From positions 527,001 to 591,000 of the forward strand of contig CM037475.1 in assembly GCA_021014325.1 (NCBI GenBank): 64,000 nucleotides of DNA. Reading direction: 5' to 3'. The notes beneath the pieces were generated by a model. The model made no database searches, was not told where the DNA came from, and saw only the letters and a program-made list of their open reading frames with translations. The DNA is from Plazaster borealis (Eukaryota > Echinodermata > Asteroidea > Forcipulatida > Labidiasteridae). Shown one piece after another: positions 10,315-22,057 of this stretch; the first letter of the stretch is position 1; the number at the start of each line of letters is the position of its first letter. The position numbers and the translations under genes are program-made.

Positions 10315-12319
10315 CTGAAATAAATAGAAACATCAATAATAATTAGTCAAATGAGTACATAACAGTCTACTCCCATTCATTGTTTGACGTCAGTGGACTT
10401 TTGATTGTTTGTCTGATTGGTCATTCTTATTGTCCACACACGCAGCAGAACCCGACATATGAATTATAGTTTATCTAAAAATCTCTCCTATTTTCTTGTA
10501 TATTTCAGTCCAATGTATGTGAAAGTAAACTAGAGCCAGACATCTTCCTTTAAGTTTGCAATACGGAAGACGTCACGAAGGCTGATCCATCCAGCCATAT
10601 ACAAACCAAGTCCCACGTATAGATTATCTCTGAATGCTTGAAACACTATATGCATTGCTGAATAGCACAAACATTCCCGCCACCGAGCCAATTAGCACAA
10701 ACCGTATATACTGCCTCACAGTCAAATCCTTTGGTCATATATCTGAAACTCCAATCACTGTACACTACACAACAATATCTGATTACCAACAGTGACGTCA
10801 CTACTTGTAAAAGTAAACTGTCCCTATAGATCGTAGTAACTTCCCTGTGGTCACAGCCGCCGTTGTGTTGCATCAAAACATTATAATGGGTTATTGACTG
10901 AATCTATACAATATTTCAGTTGCAAGTTAATTGTTTTGATTGATTATTCTAATTTTCCTAAATTCTAATCATTGTGACCATCGGTAACATTCGTGAATGC
11001 ATTCATAAATATCAGAAGATTTGTAAAAAAAAAAAAACTAAACCCAAGGCCCGATATTTGGGTTTACAAACCCGGCACAATGTGTCCAAGATGGCTGAAG
11101 CTTTATAAAGGACTACATGAAATGCTGACGTGCGCAGAGTTCATAAACATTGTCCAAAAGTGTACTTTTTAAAATGAAATAATAAATCTTACCGATGCCA
11201 GCTATGTCTTTCCCGAGTCGTTTTGCTTTTAAACATAATTATTTCAAATTGTGTTTCCTCAAATTAATTGTACACCACTATAATATTTCTGATTTAAAAT
11301 CATCGAGTTACTTGTCACAACTTCAATGAATTCTTGGTTTCTTGATAAAGCAAAGAGGTGTTCAGAGGGTAACACCGCCTCAAGTTCCAACTGAATATCA
11401 AAGCCCACATTTGCCTCGTTATCCACCTCTCTACAGAATCAGCATTGGCCACATTATCGATCCGTTATCCAAATCTTCAAAATATGCTGATCAATATCTC
11501 ATATACACATAGTTAGTATGACAGCTGAACAGATGAGAATAATCTAAGAGCAGGCCGGCCGAGAAGACTGGCTGAGTTAAATGCTACTTGAAATGTCTGT
11601 AAATGCATCTACAAAAGTTCAGATCCATGCTAGAAATGACATAGCCTGAACATCTGACGTCACACTTCGAGGCTCATGAAGGGCGCCAGATACATGCCTG
11701 ACCGGATGTTGCCAGATGTACCTTTGACCTCGCATTCATTTTCACACGGAGATTCGCAATCAATTCACCCGTACATGTACACATAGTGAATACAACAACA
11801 ATACATGCATGTACAAACATTTTGCACACGTTGCATGTGCAGACAACCGAAAGTGCAAGCTGACAAACTACATCACCTCGGACCAATCATAACGTAGATG
11901 GGAAAGCTTACGTCACTGCAAGTTAATCCAATGAAATCATTGTATCCAACGAAATCACTGGGCTTGTAAGACCAGTGCCTGTCTAAGGGACCAGTCTAGA
12001 AATTACACAGCAGGATGGAAAATGAAGAGGTGGCTAGTAAGAGTCCAATGCATCTTAGGTACAGTGAGGATTGGGTTAGATTCATAATAGTCAAAGAACC
12101 AGGTGGTGCAAAATAATCCAAAATATACATTACGGGAGGCAAGAAAAAAAAACACGGAGAGATGAGTTAAACTGAACTTGATCAATGTTTCAATATTTGC
12201 ATCACATCGAGGTCTACGTTGATTTTGCTAATCGAAACAGCAATTAAAAACACTCACAAACATTTGACACATTTGTGATTCAGTTGAATGCATAGTATCT
12301 ATTAAATTAATTTGTTACC
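10315..12319. other. SYT17-like intron 3, 3' part
   Basis: Intronic on the minus strand. An A run of about 12 lies near 11026-11037. Several TGACGTCA-like words (near 10385, 10570, 10793 and 11656) are scattered. No other feature is supported. Confidence 0.55.
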
Positions 12320-12690
12320 TTTTTTTGGTTACCCACAGGCTAGACAATGGAAAGTCATGGCGCTATGGTATCAAGAACAAGCTAAACAAACTACCAAATG
12401 TTCAGAATGCTGCCGCTCGCGTATTATCAACAACCCAAACGTGATCACATCAAACCCGTTCTTAGTCATCAGCTTTCACTGGCTTCCAGTTTGTCGAAGA
12501 ATTCCCTTCCACATCGTATTGTTTGCCTGGGAAGCTATTGACAAGGCACCATCGTATCTCAAGGAACTTCTCTCACCTTATACTCCAAGTCGCAATTTTC
12601 GATCCACAAATAAATCAACTGCTAACTGTTCGATCGTACCTCTTCTTTGTCCGCTCCCAAACTCTGGAGGTAGTATTTTTTAATGTACGG
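12320..12690 (+). pseudogene. Non-LTR retrotransposon RT C-terminal fragment (CR1/L2/Rex1-like)
   Basis: Read across frames, the translation gives RLDNGKS..YGI, then KLNKLPNVQNAAARVL, then HWLPVCRRIPFHIVLF and APSYLKELLSPYTPSR. This is the characteristic end of the reverse transcriptase in CR1/L2/Rex1-type elements. A stop and a frame shift separate the first part from the second, so it is dead. It lies antisense in intron 3 of the SYT17-like gene. A poly-G run at about 12689-12699 and an A tail near 12797 follow. Confidence 0.85.
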
Positions 12691-12788
12691 GGGGGGGGGT
12701 TCTTTCTATGACCACTTTACAAATTTGTATTATTATTATTTTTATTATTACACACACAAACAAACAAGAACATAGATAAAAGAATATA

Positions 12789-12796
<8 letters not shown>

Positions 12797-12826
<30 letters not shown>
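12797..12826. repeat. Poly-A tract preceded by (AT)n
   Basis: About 30 consecutive A residues follow a short AT dinucleotide run. It may be the tail of a retrotransposed insertion. Confidence 0.8.
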
Positions 12827-12835
<9 letters not shown>

Positions 12836-12978
12836 GAAACGAAAATACAACTTTTTCCCCAAATCATTTTCAAGCCTTGTTTAACACAAACAACACAAAA
12901 AATCATCATCATTAAGTCTTTGTTTTTCCAAAAGAATCATTTTTTTTAGTGCTGGAACAACTTCAACAATTTTTTTTT

Positions 12979-13301
12979 TTAAACAAACATGATTGATTGC
13001 AGGGAGATTTCTGCATCTTTCTTCCCAGATAGTTCAGTGAAGTTTAGCAAGTAGAAACTACATATGTTGTCAATTTGTTTGCTAATTTTATAATATTTTA
13101 TTGTGTTTGTTGAAGAAAAAGTGTTTATTACCCCTATTATTACGAAGAACATATTCCAAAATATAAAAAAGTCAAAGTACATTTACAATATATAAAAACG
13201 TTCTCTATATAGTCTTCCTCTTGTTTACATAAACCACATTGATTGTCCTTAGGTTCTATTTTTTTCATTTTCTGTAAAACATCACAAGTAGGAAGAATGC
13301 G

Positions 13302-13333
<32 letters not shown>

Positions 13334-13358
13334 AGAAGCATGAAACATCCCAAGTCAA
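12979..13358 (-). pseudogene. L1/Tx1-like retrotransposon ORF2 C-terminal relic
   Basis: On the minus strand, KIEPKDNQCGLCKQEEDYIE followed by NVFIYCKC resembles the terminal zinc-binding segment of L1/Tx1-type reverse transcriptase ORFs (C..C...E...H..C..C), with the His replaced. After a frame shift, NTIKYYKISKQIDN continues the usual downstream helix. The element is truncated and inactive. It sits in intron 3 of the SYT17-like gene in the same orientation as that gene. Confidence 0.6.
13299..13332. repeat. (ATT)n microsatellite
   Basis: About ten ATT repeats in a row, read as a run of Asn codons on the minus strand. Confidence 0.9.
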
Positions 13359-13645
13359 TTTTCATCTGGCTCTTAATTTTGTTTTAGAAATAATAAACAC
13401 CTGTGCCTATAATTAGAAGCAGTGACTGGATGTCGATTAGTATAAATGAAATGCTCTGGTAAGCTCTAAATATTACAGATAACTTAATTCCTGTTCTCGT
13501 TTCTCCATTCTTAACAAAAACAGGTCAACCTGAAGATGTTTCAGAACTATTAACTTCATTGTTAATACTTTCTACTGTTAAACCTCTCACTACTTTATTT
13601 ATTTCTGTTTGTTTATTTAAAAGGTCTTGGTTTTCAAGGTATTAC

Positions 13646-13870
13646 CTGATGGATATTTTCCCAGGATAATCTGTCCAATGAAATTATCCCGACTCTTAGA
13701 GTTATAGTCCCACGCTGATACTAAGAGACAGACTTCATCCAGGAGGGCAGGCGTGACATGGAAGCTAAATGTCTCATTGAAGACCGGATCGATTGTATTT
13801 TTCTTGGTAGAAGTCTTCTTGGTCTTGACAACTTTTTGTTCAACGATGAGTTGGAGTTTGACGAAGGGAT
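13646..13870 (-). CDS. SYT17: SYT17-like gene, middle C2B exon
   Basis: Acceptor TTCTCAACAG and donor CATCAG|GTAATA flank 225 nt. The split codon G+AT gives Asp, followed by PFVKLQLIVEQKVVKTKKTS, TIDPVFNETFSFHV and VSAWDYNSKSRDNFIGQIIL. This is the core of a C2B domain. The DPFVK and WDYNSKSRD loops correspond to the calcium-binding loops of other synaptotagmins, and several of the acidic positions are kept. KVVKTKKTS is the basic strand that binds acidic lipids in the family. Phase 1 at both ends agrees with its neighbours. Confidence 0.95.
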
Positions 13871-14410
13871 CTGTTGAGAAAATAATAATGGTTATACATA
13901 CCTCTTCCTTGCGGGACTAATTACTAATGATAACGAACACCGGTAAAGCGCCGGTATCCGTCAGGCATGACGCTCGTGGCGCATTAAACAATAACAACAA
14001 TTAAACAGAATTAGGAGTACAGAAAATATGAGTTTTGAGTGACGATTTGGAAGTTGACAGGGATTCTAGTTGGTGCAGGTGTTGAGAAAGATTGTTCCAC
14101 AGTTCAGGTGCAACACGGGAGAAAGAGCATCACCATACTTTGAGCAAACGTGTGTATTTATAAAAGCCAGTGTGTGGATGGTAGCACAATTCCATTGAAA
14201 TATAACTGATGTACATACCAGTGATTGAATGTCAAAGTATATTGCGCGTATTTGCAACATTTTTGAGGGGCTTTGGGTTCATGAATCGCGCACGGGAACT
14301 ATCGTGTTGACATGACTAGAGTCGTTCGCAATTCAACTTCTGTGTGCTTGCCCTACGTATGTCACTAAACAACTACTAGTTAACCATTGGTCCATGCGCG
14401 TAATCGGCCA
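13871..14410. other. SYT17-like intron 2, 3' part
   Basis: Intronic on the minus strand. No repeat or second gene is recognised. Confidence 0.55.
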
Positions 14411-14526
14411 TGGCCTCAAGAGGAGCCCAATTATGGCCTCAAGAGGAGCCCAATAGTGGCCTCAAGACACAGCCCATGGTAGCCTCAAGGAGCCCAAATC
14501 AAGGCCTCAAGAGGAGTCCAATCAAG
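14411..14526. repeat. Short tandem repeat, about 21-bp unit
   Basis: TGGCCTCAAGAGGAGCCCAA and diverged versions occur about five to six times, in intron 2 of the SYT17-like gene. A short plus-strand open frame across it is a repeat artefact. Confidence 0.8.
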
Positions 14527-14535
14527 TCCCAAATC

Positions 14536-14675
14536 AAGTCACTAAATTTCGAGGGATATTGTGTGAATCGTTATATTCTACCTTTAAACATCTTTCCAAC
14601 CATATGAATTGTATATTAACAAACTAGTATTGCCCCAAAAGCGCCCAATCCGAAAGCAATGTGCCCCTTTAAAAT
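14536..14675. repeat. Half copy of the TTTAAAGGGACAC MITE
   Basis: TTTCGAGGGATATTGTGTGA through TTATATTCTACCTTTAAACA to GCAATGTGCCCCTTTAAA matches the right arm of the element at 7018-7371. The left arm is missing. Confidence 0.7.
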
Positions 14676-15302
14676 AGCCTCACTAGACATGAGATCGAGT
14701 ATCAACCCTAAGCATAACAAATGATTAAGCCCCTACAATAGACATGATGATTTCCGGGATATTTTATTTGATGATGACTGTAGTAACGACGAGGGTTATA
14801 GCCTTGAGGAAGAGGACAGTGACAGAAATAGTGTATTATGTTCTGTGTAATCAGTCATTAAGATTAGAAGTTGATGGTACTCCATGAGATTACAATGGCG
14901 TCATCGTTACCTCAGGATTGCCCAATGCCCAATGCGAGTACTTTGTGTTTCTATTAATACACACCAAGATAAGAAGCCAAGTGGTAATTAGTGCCATCCT
15001 TTGAATCAGGGGCTGAAGGCTTCTTGTGTATCTCTAATGAGTTCTTGCAATGATGTGACCAAATCATAATGGTTTACCATACACACGATGGGCTTGAATT
15101 ACGCGTGGCTATTTATAAAAAACATCAGTGCTAAAAGTAAAACCACCAAGGGGTTTAAGTTTAGACGGACATCGTCAAAATAAACATAAAAATTGCCACT
15201 GATTGAGCATGTTTCAAATGCAAAACAACAAAAGACAAGACGATAAGACAAAACAAACTAACTCTATTCAGAATCAATTTTGGGTTGAACAAAAACCAAA
15301 TT
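14676..15302. other. SYT17-like intron 2, central part
   Basis: No feature is recognised beyond ordinary AT-rich intron sequence. Confidence 0.5.
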
Positions 15303-15373
15303 GACTAGATCGGGATTTGACCCAACGACCTCCGGATCAACGTGTCGGTTTACAACAACTGAGCTATCTAGCC
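15303..15373 (-). repeat. Degenerate tRNA-like segment (SINE head or tRNA pseudogene)
   Basis: The minus strand reads GGCTAGATAGCTCAGTTG...GTTGATCCGGAGGTC...GTCAAATCCCGATCTAGTC. The acceptor arms GGCTAGA and TCTAGTC pair over 7 bp with one G-U. TAGCTCAGTTG matches a D-arm/A-box and GGTCAAATCCC a decayed T-arm/B-box. The anticodon position reads GTT (Asn-like). D-, anticodon- and T-stem mismatches rule out a working tRNA. Confidence 0.6.
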
Positions 15374-16534
15374 GTATGTTGGCGATCTCCCCATTTTGTC
15401 AATAACTTTGCTCGGGGTGCCAGTCAGAAGCAATTCAATACTTGTGTTTACTCGTATAAAGGAGTCAATTTTAAATAAAAAATTGTATTTGTGTTTTCGA
15501 CGTTGGACTACCCTTAATGGACGGTCGTAGATTGTTTTGGTGGTTTTTTCTATGCGGATTTAGTGGCAAAATTATCAACAAAGATACTATTAACGTCACA
15601 TTTGAAACTTCCAGTTGAATCAGTGTCTGCTTGTTGAGGAAACAGAAAAAACTGTCACGGTATTTTCAAAAGAACGTCGAATCCATCAACGTTTAGCGAG
15701 GTGACAGCGGGTACCATTTCTTGCCGCATCATTCGCGAACGATTCGTGCATGAATAATTGTTTCCCAGATTCAAGTGTTTTATTTACTTCTTATCAACGG
15801 GGTTATTTCAGACGAAATAATATCTCAGGATGCTTACTACCATTACCATCTTTATAACAAGGTCGGATAGAAATTACACATTGTTGTCCGGGGTCATTAC
15901 CAAAGTATGACCCTAAACACCATCCAGAACGAACTCTATTTCAATAGTCAAACCTACACAAACTGGCTTAATTTCAGCTGCTAAACATAATAATTATACT
16001 ACTTACACTACTTACCAAACGTATTGTCTAAAGCCATATTGCGCAAGGAACCAGTCATTAGATATACACATTATGCCTATATGGCATTTCAGCCGCTTTC
16101 AGACTCTGCTCAGCTAAAAACGACTGTGCTAAGCAAGTTTTACTTCTAGAATTAAGCACGGCATTGTTTTTAATTAGCCCAATCCTGGTCGGTAGATTCG
16201 TGAATATTGACCTCAAACAAATCACTGTCGCTGCAGACATAAGTGAGATTATGTATACCTTCTACAGTTGATTGGACAACATTCTTGAAAACGTCACATG
16301 AAATTGCCTTGGCACAAATAAAAAGACACAAATTTCCCCCAATCTCAATCATCACCACAGAATACTAGGTCCTCAGGTGACCAATAAGAAACTACTTCGG
16401 ATTTGATTAATCTCAAAATCCACGTTTGAATACACACAATTTCCCCTTGCGAAGAAAATAAATCACTGACTATTGTGATTAAAACTTGCAAAATGCGCAC
16501 AGAAGAGAATATTTTAGTAGGAACAGTACAGTAC
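15374..16534. other. SYT17-like intron 2, 5' part
   Basis: Intronic sequence. Short minus-strand open frames at 16058-16358 show no domain. The donor GGATCAG|GTACTG of the upstream exon lies at the right edge. Confidence 0.5.
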
Positions 16535-16655
16535 CTGATCCACCGTGGATATCCGTCTGAAGTAATTGTTTGGCTTTGATGACGTCAACGTTTAGTCGGC
16601 CAGCACTGGGAAGGTAATTCAACGAAATCAGAAGTTCTCCTCTACCTGGGTTGTT
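16535..16655 (-). CDS. SYT17: SYT17-like gene, first C2B exon
   Basis: Acceptor GATGTTTCAG and donor GATCAG|GTACTG flank 121 nt, phase 0 to phase 1. It encodes GELLISLNYLPSAGRLNVDV followed by IKAKQLLQTDIHGGS. The segment SLNYLPSAGRLNVDVI.AKQLLQTD is almost the same as in vertebrate SYT17 and is more specific to this subfamily than to other synaptotagmins. It joins exon 20729-19860 after PPNQ with no shift in frame. Confidence 0.96.
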
Positions 16656-16837
16656 CTGAAACATCAATAAGAAAGATCCCATGTTGAATTCGAGATACAG
16701 TGGGAAAAAGCGAAACTCATAAAACTTAATTCTGTATTTTTAAAAGGCATGGAAATTTAAACAGTACTGTGCAACATTGAATTTGAATAAAAAGAGCAAA
16801 TGTTTCTGAAAAATGTTGCTTCTCAGTTTGGCCGATG
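16656..16837. other. SYT17-like intron 1, 3' end
   Basis: Intron sequence leading to the polypyrimidine tract of the acceptor at 16656. Confidence 0.6.
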
Positions 16838-17234
16838 TTTAAAGGGATTGTATACGTTTGATAATTGGAACCCACTGTTTGTTTCAATCCTATATAGTTG
16901 TAGATATATACCATAAAACTAACCTGTGAAAATTTCATTTCAAAAGGTGGTAACGTTTTTGAGATATTGCCGAAAATCTGAAGCGGTTTTGTCCACGCAG
17001 GAAGAATAATTTGCAATTGTAACACACAATCTGAAAAACGTTACTGTCAGTAACCCTTCTTAGATTTAAATTGTTGGGGATAAAAAGTGATATCTTTTTC
17101 CATAACCAGTACTTCTAAGTGAAAAGTTTCTCAAAATGCATCATATACTATCCAAAGCTGCTGCACTTCTTACAAGTAAGTTTTTATTGCCATTAATTTT
17201 CAGAGTCATTACCAAAAATATACAGACCCTTTAA
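16838..17234. repeat. MITE, family with GTATACGTTTGRTAATT ends, copy 1
   Basis: Begins TTTAAAGGGATTGTATACGT and ends ATATACAGACCCTTTAA, inverted copies with differences. The interior (CATTTCAAAAGGTGGTAACG, TTTTTGAGATATTGCCGAAA, AAAAGTGATATCTTTTTCCA) matches the copy at 44742-45135 almost throughout. The central palindrome is decayed here. It lies in intron 1. Confidence 0.85.
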
Positions 17235-18159
17235 TTATGGCATTATTGGATTTAATCTAATACTATTTTAACTCATTTAGTAAGGTTCTCGACAAAACTT
17301 CAAAGGGTGTATTATGCATTCAGTGCATATGGAGGCCTACAATGGTGAAGTTTGTGATTACAGATCATTATATTAACGCCTAAAAGAAACTTTTATAATA
17401 AATATTTCCGAATAGAGATAGCAGCAAAGACTCAACTAGTTTGACTGATTTCATGATAGCTTGCATCACGAGAATGTGGTCAATCTAAGCTAGATGGTAT
17501 TGACCTCAAAATTGTTTGACGAGATTTCTTAGCGGTAAATGAGATCAATGACCGGACTCCGTATTGTCAGGTGCGCCCACGCTCCATACATACGAAGCCT
17601 CAGTGACATACGGCAATGAACTGCACACGGTAGTTGTGCGTGGTCATGTACTTTGGAACCGCGGTAATATAGGTTCGATTAGAGCAGCGATAATCGATTT
17701 ATGAAGCCAGTCTATTTATCTACAGGCCCTTTTCTAAACCAAAGCTTCGGCTTATGTTCCGTCCGCTTGTTTGAAGTTCCGTACCGAATGTTTTCAATAT
17801 ATTTGGTTTGCGGTAACACCATGTGTGTATCTACTTGCCAGGTAGAGTTTGTTCTTAGAGAACCGTCTTGCTTAATTCTACTACCGCGGAGTAGATTGTT
17901 CGGGTGTTCGGGAGACTTCTCAGTTCTGAAAAGAACTGTCCTGCTTATTAACTATTACCTGGGCGGATGGTATAGAAATAGGCTGGGACTACTACTTTAG
18001 CTGATAGGATCGTAATTAACTGTACTACCGCGGAGTCAGTTCTTGGATTGGTCTCTAATGTTTTCAAATTAACTTACGGAGCATAAGCCAAAGCCCACCT
18101 TAAAGCCTTGCTTTCGAAAAGGCATTAGTGCCCCCAAAACCGTGTTCCGTGTTCACATT
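17235..18159. other. SYT17-like intron 1, central part
   Basis: No recognised element. A plus-strand open frame at 17701-18000 has no domain and is antisense within the intron. CTACCGCGGAGT occurs twice (near 17880 and 18025). Confidence 0.5.
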
Positions 18160-18960
18160 AAAATCAACCCAATGAAGTAAGAGTCACCCGTCTAGTAATC
18201 TAGTCATTACAGTACCGTAGTTAAATCAACCCAATGAAGTCAGTAATCACATCTAGTAATCTAGCCAGTAGGCCTACAGTACCGGAGTCAAAACAACCTA
18301 ATCAGGTTAGTAATCACGTCTAGTAATCTAGTCATTACAGAACCGTAGTCAAACAAACAAATTAAGTTAGTAATCACGTCTAGTAATCTAGTCATTACAG
18401 TACCGTAGTCAAACAAACAAACGAAGTTTATAGTCACGTCTAGTAATCTAGTCATTCCAGTACCGTAGTCAAACAAACCAATGGAGTTAGTAATCACGTC
18501 TAGTAATTTAGTCATTACAGTACCGTAGTCAAAACAAATCAATGAAGTTAGTAATCACGTCTAGTAATCTAGTCATTACAGTACCGTAGTCAAACAAACC
18601 AATGAAGTTAGTAATCACGTCTAGTAATTTAGCCAATACAGTACCGTAGTCAAAACAAACCAATGAAGTTAGTAATCACGTCTAGTAATTTAGTCATTAC
18701 AGTACCGTAGTCAAAACAAATCAATGAAGTTAGTAATCACGTCTAGTAATCTAGCCAATACAGTACCGTAGTCAAAACAAACCAATGAAGTTCATATAGT
18801 CACGTCTAGTATCTGGTCATTACAGTACCGTAGTCAAAACAAACCAATGAAGTTCATATAGTCACGTCTAGTATCTAGTCATTACAGTACAATAGTCAAA
18901 CAAACCAATGAAGTTAGTGATCACGTTGAGTAATCTTGCCAGTACAGTACCGTTGTCAAA
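18160..18960. repeat. Minisatellite, about 60-bp unit, about 13 copies
   Basis: The unit carries AACCAATGAAGTTAGTAATC, ACGTCTAGTAATCTAGTCAT and TACAGTACCGTAGTCAAA. Copies differ by small indels and substitutions such as TCATATAGTCACG for TAGTAATCACG. Located in intron 1 of the SYT17-like gene. A minus-strand open frame here is a repeat artefact. Confidence 0.92.
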
Positions 18961-19859
18961 CTCGTTCATTAAGCGATACATACCTTTTTGGTTAAAGTTG
19001 CGATTCGGATCTAAACAGACACATTACATTTGTGGAATCGATGTTTGTTATTTAGAAGGAGAAATTAACCAATTGCTTAATTTGGAACAGTTACGGTCTC
19101 TAATTTAATACATTTTCCAGAGATCATGATTATTATGTAATTCATTCCAACCATAGTTCTGGCATGCCAGTTGATAGAGGCGATTGAGGAACAACCTTCA
19201 CACTCCTCTCCTGAGGAAATTGGATCTTTGTAATCAAATTTAGCCCTCCGTTATTTCAACTGTAAATTAGTGCTCTCCATTGATGCTATATGCACAACTA
19301 AGGACTTTAGATTAACCACAATGACCTAAAGATAACTCCATCTTGTGGTCCATCAGCTCAAGCATTAAGCGGTAGGAACCATCTGTCGTATTATTCTTGA
19401 TGTAATTAACCACTTATCACGACCCCATTTGTTATCAGTCTGTAATATGAAAGAAACCGCCCCAATTTATTACTTTTAAAGCAGCTCTGTATTTTGGTTC
19501 TGCAGTCAGGATCAGGTTGTACTTGTGGGATAAATATGGACATCACATTGGTATCATGTAAATGGCTTTCAACACCTGAACAAAAGTTGTTTTAAAAACA
19601 ATAATACAAGAAACAAAACCTCAATTGAACCTTATTTGATTGACTCCCTGAACAGTACCCATATACAAATCTTTAAATAATCTAACACCATAGCAGAAAC
19701 TGATATCGTTTTCAAACCTTGATCAAACACAAAACAACGATCCACTGACAGTAATTTGTTTTTATCTTACGATAAAGGTAGCAAACTTTCTCCGTATACT
19801 CTCCGGGTTAAATTAATTTACACCGTCTCTTCACCTGTCCTCAACCGTAAGTTTCTTAC
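18961..19859. other. SYT17-like intron 1, 5' part
   Basis: Intron sequence with no recognised element. The donor AATCAG|GTAAGAAAC of the large exon lies at 19859. Confidence 0.6.
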
Positions 19860-20729
19860 CTGATTAGGAGGTTGAAGTGGCTTCCAGTAATGTCCACCTT
19901 TAATTAGATGAAGACCTGCCAGTGGTGCAATGTGCTGTCCAATAACACAGTGGCGTGAAAATTTATCAAAATCCTGAATTGACAATAGTAGTAACCTCCG
20001 CTGAGCTTCCTGGTAAGAGATATTGAACCTAAAGTGTTCATCAAAGTCTGGATTTTGCGTCTTGCGTTTAACAGTCGTCTGCTTAGAATCTTTTTGGTCT
20101 GGAAGAAGACATATCTTGACGTAAGGATTGGAATGTGCTAAGTCTTGTCTTGTCTCGTCGTATAAAACTGGTGGCGGTAAGTCTCTTGCTTTGATGATAC
20201 GAATAATGAGCTGTTCATCGGCTACGTCATATCGCAATCCGAAGTGAATCTTACCAAGTTTGTAACGAGCAACCTTTTCCTCATCGGTCAAGTCTTCTTC
20301 CTGTTCAGATACTTCGTAAAGTTTGGGCTCGATCTTGAGCTCTGTATCACTGAAAGAACCAAAGTCGTTGGTGTACCGGCGCATCAGTGGCTTGGGTTGC
20401 ACGGTCTCTTGGTTGGTACTAGGCGGCCAGAACTCTATTGGTTTCATATCAATGACGGGTACCGGTGTGCTACCTCGCCGGTACTCGGCCACTGGTGTAG
20501 AGCTTCTACGGGATTCATTGCAAGATGAACGCCGTGAACCAGTGGACGGAAGGCGACTGGAGTGGGAACCACCAGAGCTGTAGTCGCTACATATCGGAAT
20601 GCTATCGTCAAACGTGTCGTCCAGATCTTCTATGGACGATGACCGGCGCTGACAAGTGTCGCAGCATGGGCAGCAACGACAATGACAACATACCGATGAT
20701 AACTTCCACCAAAAACCACCATTTCGTAT
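19860..20729 (-). CDS. SYT17: SYT17-like gene, large exon: Cys cluster, linker and C2A
   Basis: 870 nt, phase 0 at both ends, acceptor TACTAATTGCAG and donor CAG|GTAAGAAAC. Residues 14-26 hold eight cysteines (CCHCRCCPCCDTC), matching the N-terminal, probably palmitoylated cluster of B/K protein. A Ser/Arg-rich linker (about 30-95) includes IDMKPIEF, a SYT17 signature, then an acidic stretch with DLTDEE. The C2A domain (about 155-287) has ARDLPPP, HSNPYVKICLLPDQKDSKQT, VKRKTQNPDFDEHF and DFDKFSRHCVIG. Two usual calcium ligands are replaced: DPY is NPY, and the last Asp of loop 3 is Cys. This suggests a calcium-independent membrane-trafficking role, as reported for SYT17. No start codon is in this exon in the right frame; compared with the roughly 470-residue vertebrate protein, only a short N-terminal exon is missing. 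Confidence 0.96.
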
Positions 20730-21726
20730 CTGCAATTAGTAAGAAGAAATACAACAATTCAGTAATTATTTGTGGGGAAAGTTAGTTATTTTTATTAATG
20801 TTATAAACATACAGGACTGAATGCTACCGTGGGTGTGACAGTCACTACATCATTAGTAGACGGTGGACATTAATGCGAATTAGAAATGTCACTAAACGAG
20901 ATCTGTTTGATTTGGTTTTATTGAAATAAATGGAAAGGGGCAAAATAACTTGTATCGGCAAGCAATCCTTGCCTTGTACATCTTTCAAACAGCTATGGAA
21001 ATTATCGTGACGGTTTGGAGGATAAGACTAAATTAGTGAAGGAACAATTCTCTATCAACAACTAAATTCAGCTCAATCTAATTCTCATTCAAAACGAGAT
21101 TTGACCACTATAGCACAAATATAAAACGAATGTACAAACAATAAATAATTGAGTCACACATCAAATGTTATCACTGTACGGAAAACGAAGTTCCATGGAA
21201 GGAGGGAGCGAAGACTTGCCGGCACTTCGAGACAACTTGTGTCAGCTCCAACAGTTTGAATGACACAAGGGAAGAAAGTAAAAGGAAGAGACTCGATGCA
21301 ACCAAGCGAGTTCATTCGATTTGATCTCCCTGAGTGCTCGGCCTCCCTCTACGCCTTATGGCTGCTACCGTCCTCAGGCGTACATCTAGAAAGATGCCAA
21401 GAAGTGATAATGTCATGAACCTTTAATTCAACATGAGATGCTGCTGGGTTTTATCTCTGTTTAAAGCCAGAGTTTAAAGGACTTTTTGATATCGTGTTGT
21501 GTCGATTCGTCTCTCAAGTTTAAAGGATGACACAGTATTGGATGAGTGCAATCATTCTTAACGTGTAGTGTTTAAAGGAACATTTTTATTTCAACGAATA
21601 CATTTTCGTCAACTATGTTCTCACAAAGCTTACATTTTTTGCAGTTACAAATTCCTAAAAAAAATCTTTTCAAACACGAAGGAGACAGCCAATTATATTA
21701 ATATTTATATTATTATATATTTATGC
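20730..21726. other. Upstream of the known SYT17-like exons, no exon confirmed
   Basis: A denser segment at about 21180-21410 contains an unsupported minus-strand open frame beginning ATGAACTCG (about 21307). Its only phase-0 junction, ACA|GTGATA, is weak. The missing SYT17 start exon should lie here or further upstream, but I cannot place it. Confidence 0.35.
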
Positions 21727-22057
21727 TAATGAAACCAAGGATGACTCATAAGTGAACTGAATCACTGTAGCTCGCAAGCCTGAGGAAACCTGTAAACAAG
21801 GGTGGTTGTTATGTGAACCAGAAACACCGGGGTTAACCCCTATTCCACGATAAGTGTCCTGGGTTCTTTTACTTGCACTACCAATCCTAGTACACGGGAC
21901 CTACGGCTTAATGTCCCATCCGAAGGACAAATCAATTATGGTAAAGTATCTTGCTCAAGGATATAAGTGTCATGACCGGGACTCGAACCAACACTCTGCT
22001 GATCAGAAACACCAGAGCTTGAGTCCAGTGCGCAAACCGCTCGTCAACGACACGCCA
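21727..22057 (-). repeat. tRNA-Leu-derived SINE, copy 1
   Basis: The right end, read on the minus strand, gives GGCGTGTCGTTGACGAGCGG, then ACTCAAGCTCTGGTG, then GGTTCGAGTCCCGGTC. This is the layout of a class II tRNA with a Leu-type (CAA) anticodon arm, long variable arm and T-arm, so the A and B boxes of a Pol III promoter are present. The body (AACCAAGGATGACTCATAAG, AAACCTGTAAACAAGGG, ACGGGACCTACGGCTTAATG) matches copy 2 at 27815-28144. Confidence 0.75.

Noticed and set aside
21145..21307. Possible SYT17 first exon beginning ATGAACTCG
   Set aside because: The only in-phase junction, ACA|GTGATA, is a poor donor and the peptide does not resemble the SYT17 N-terminus.
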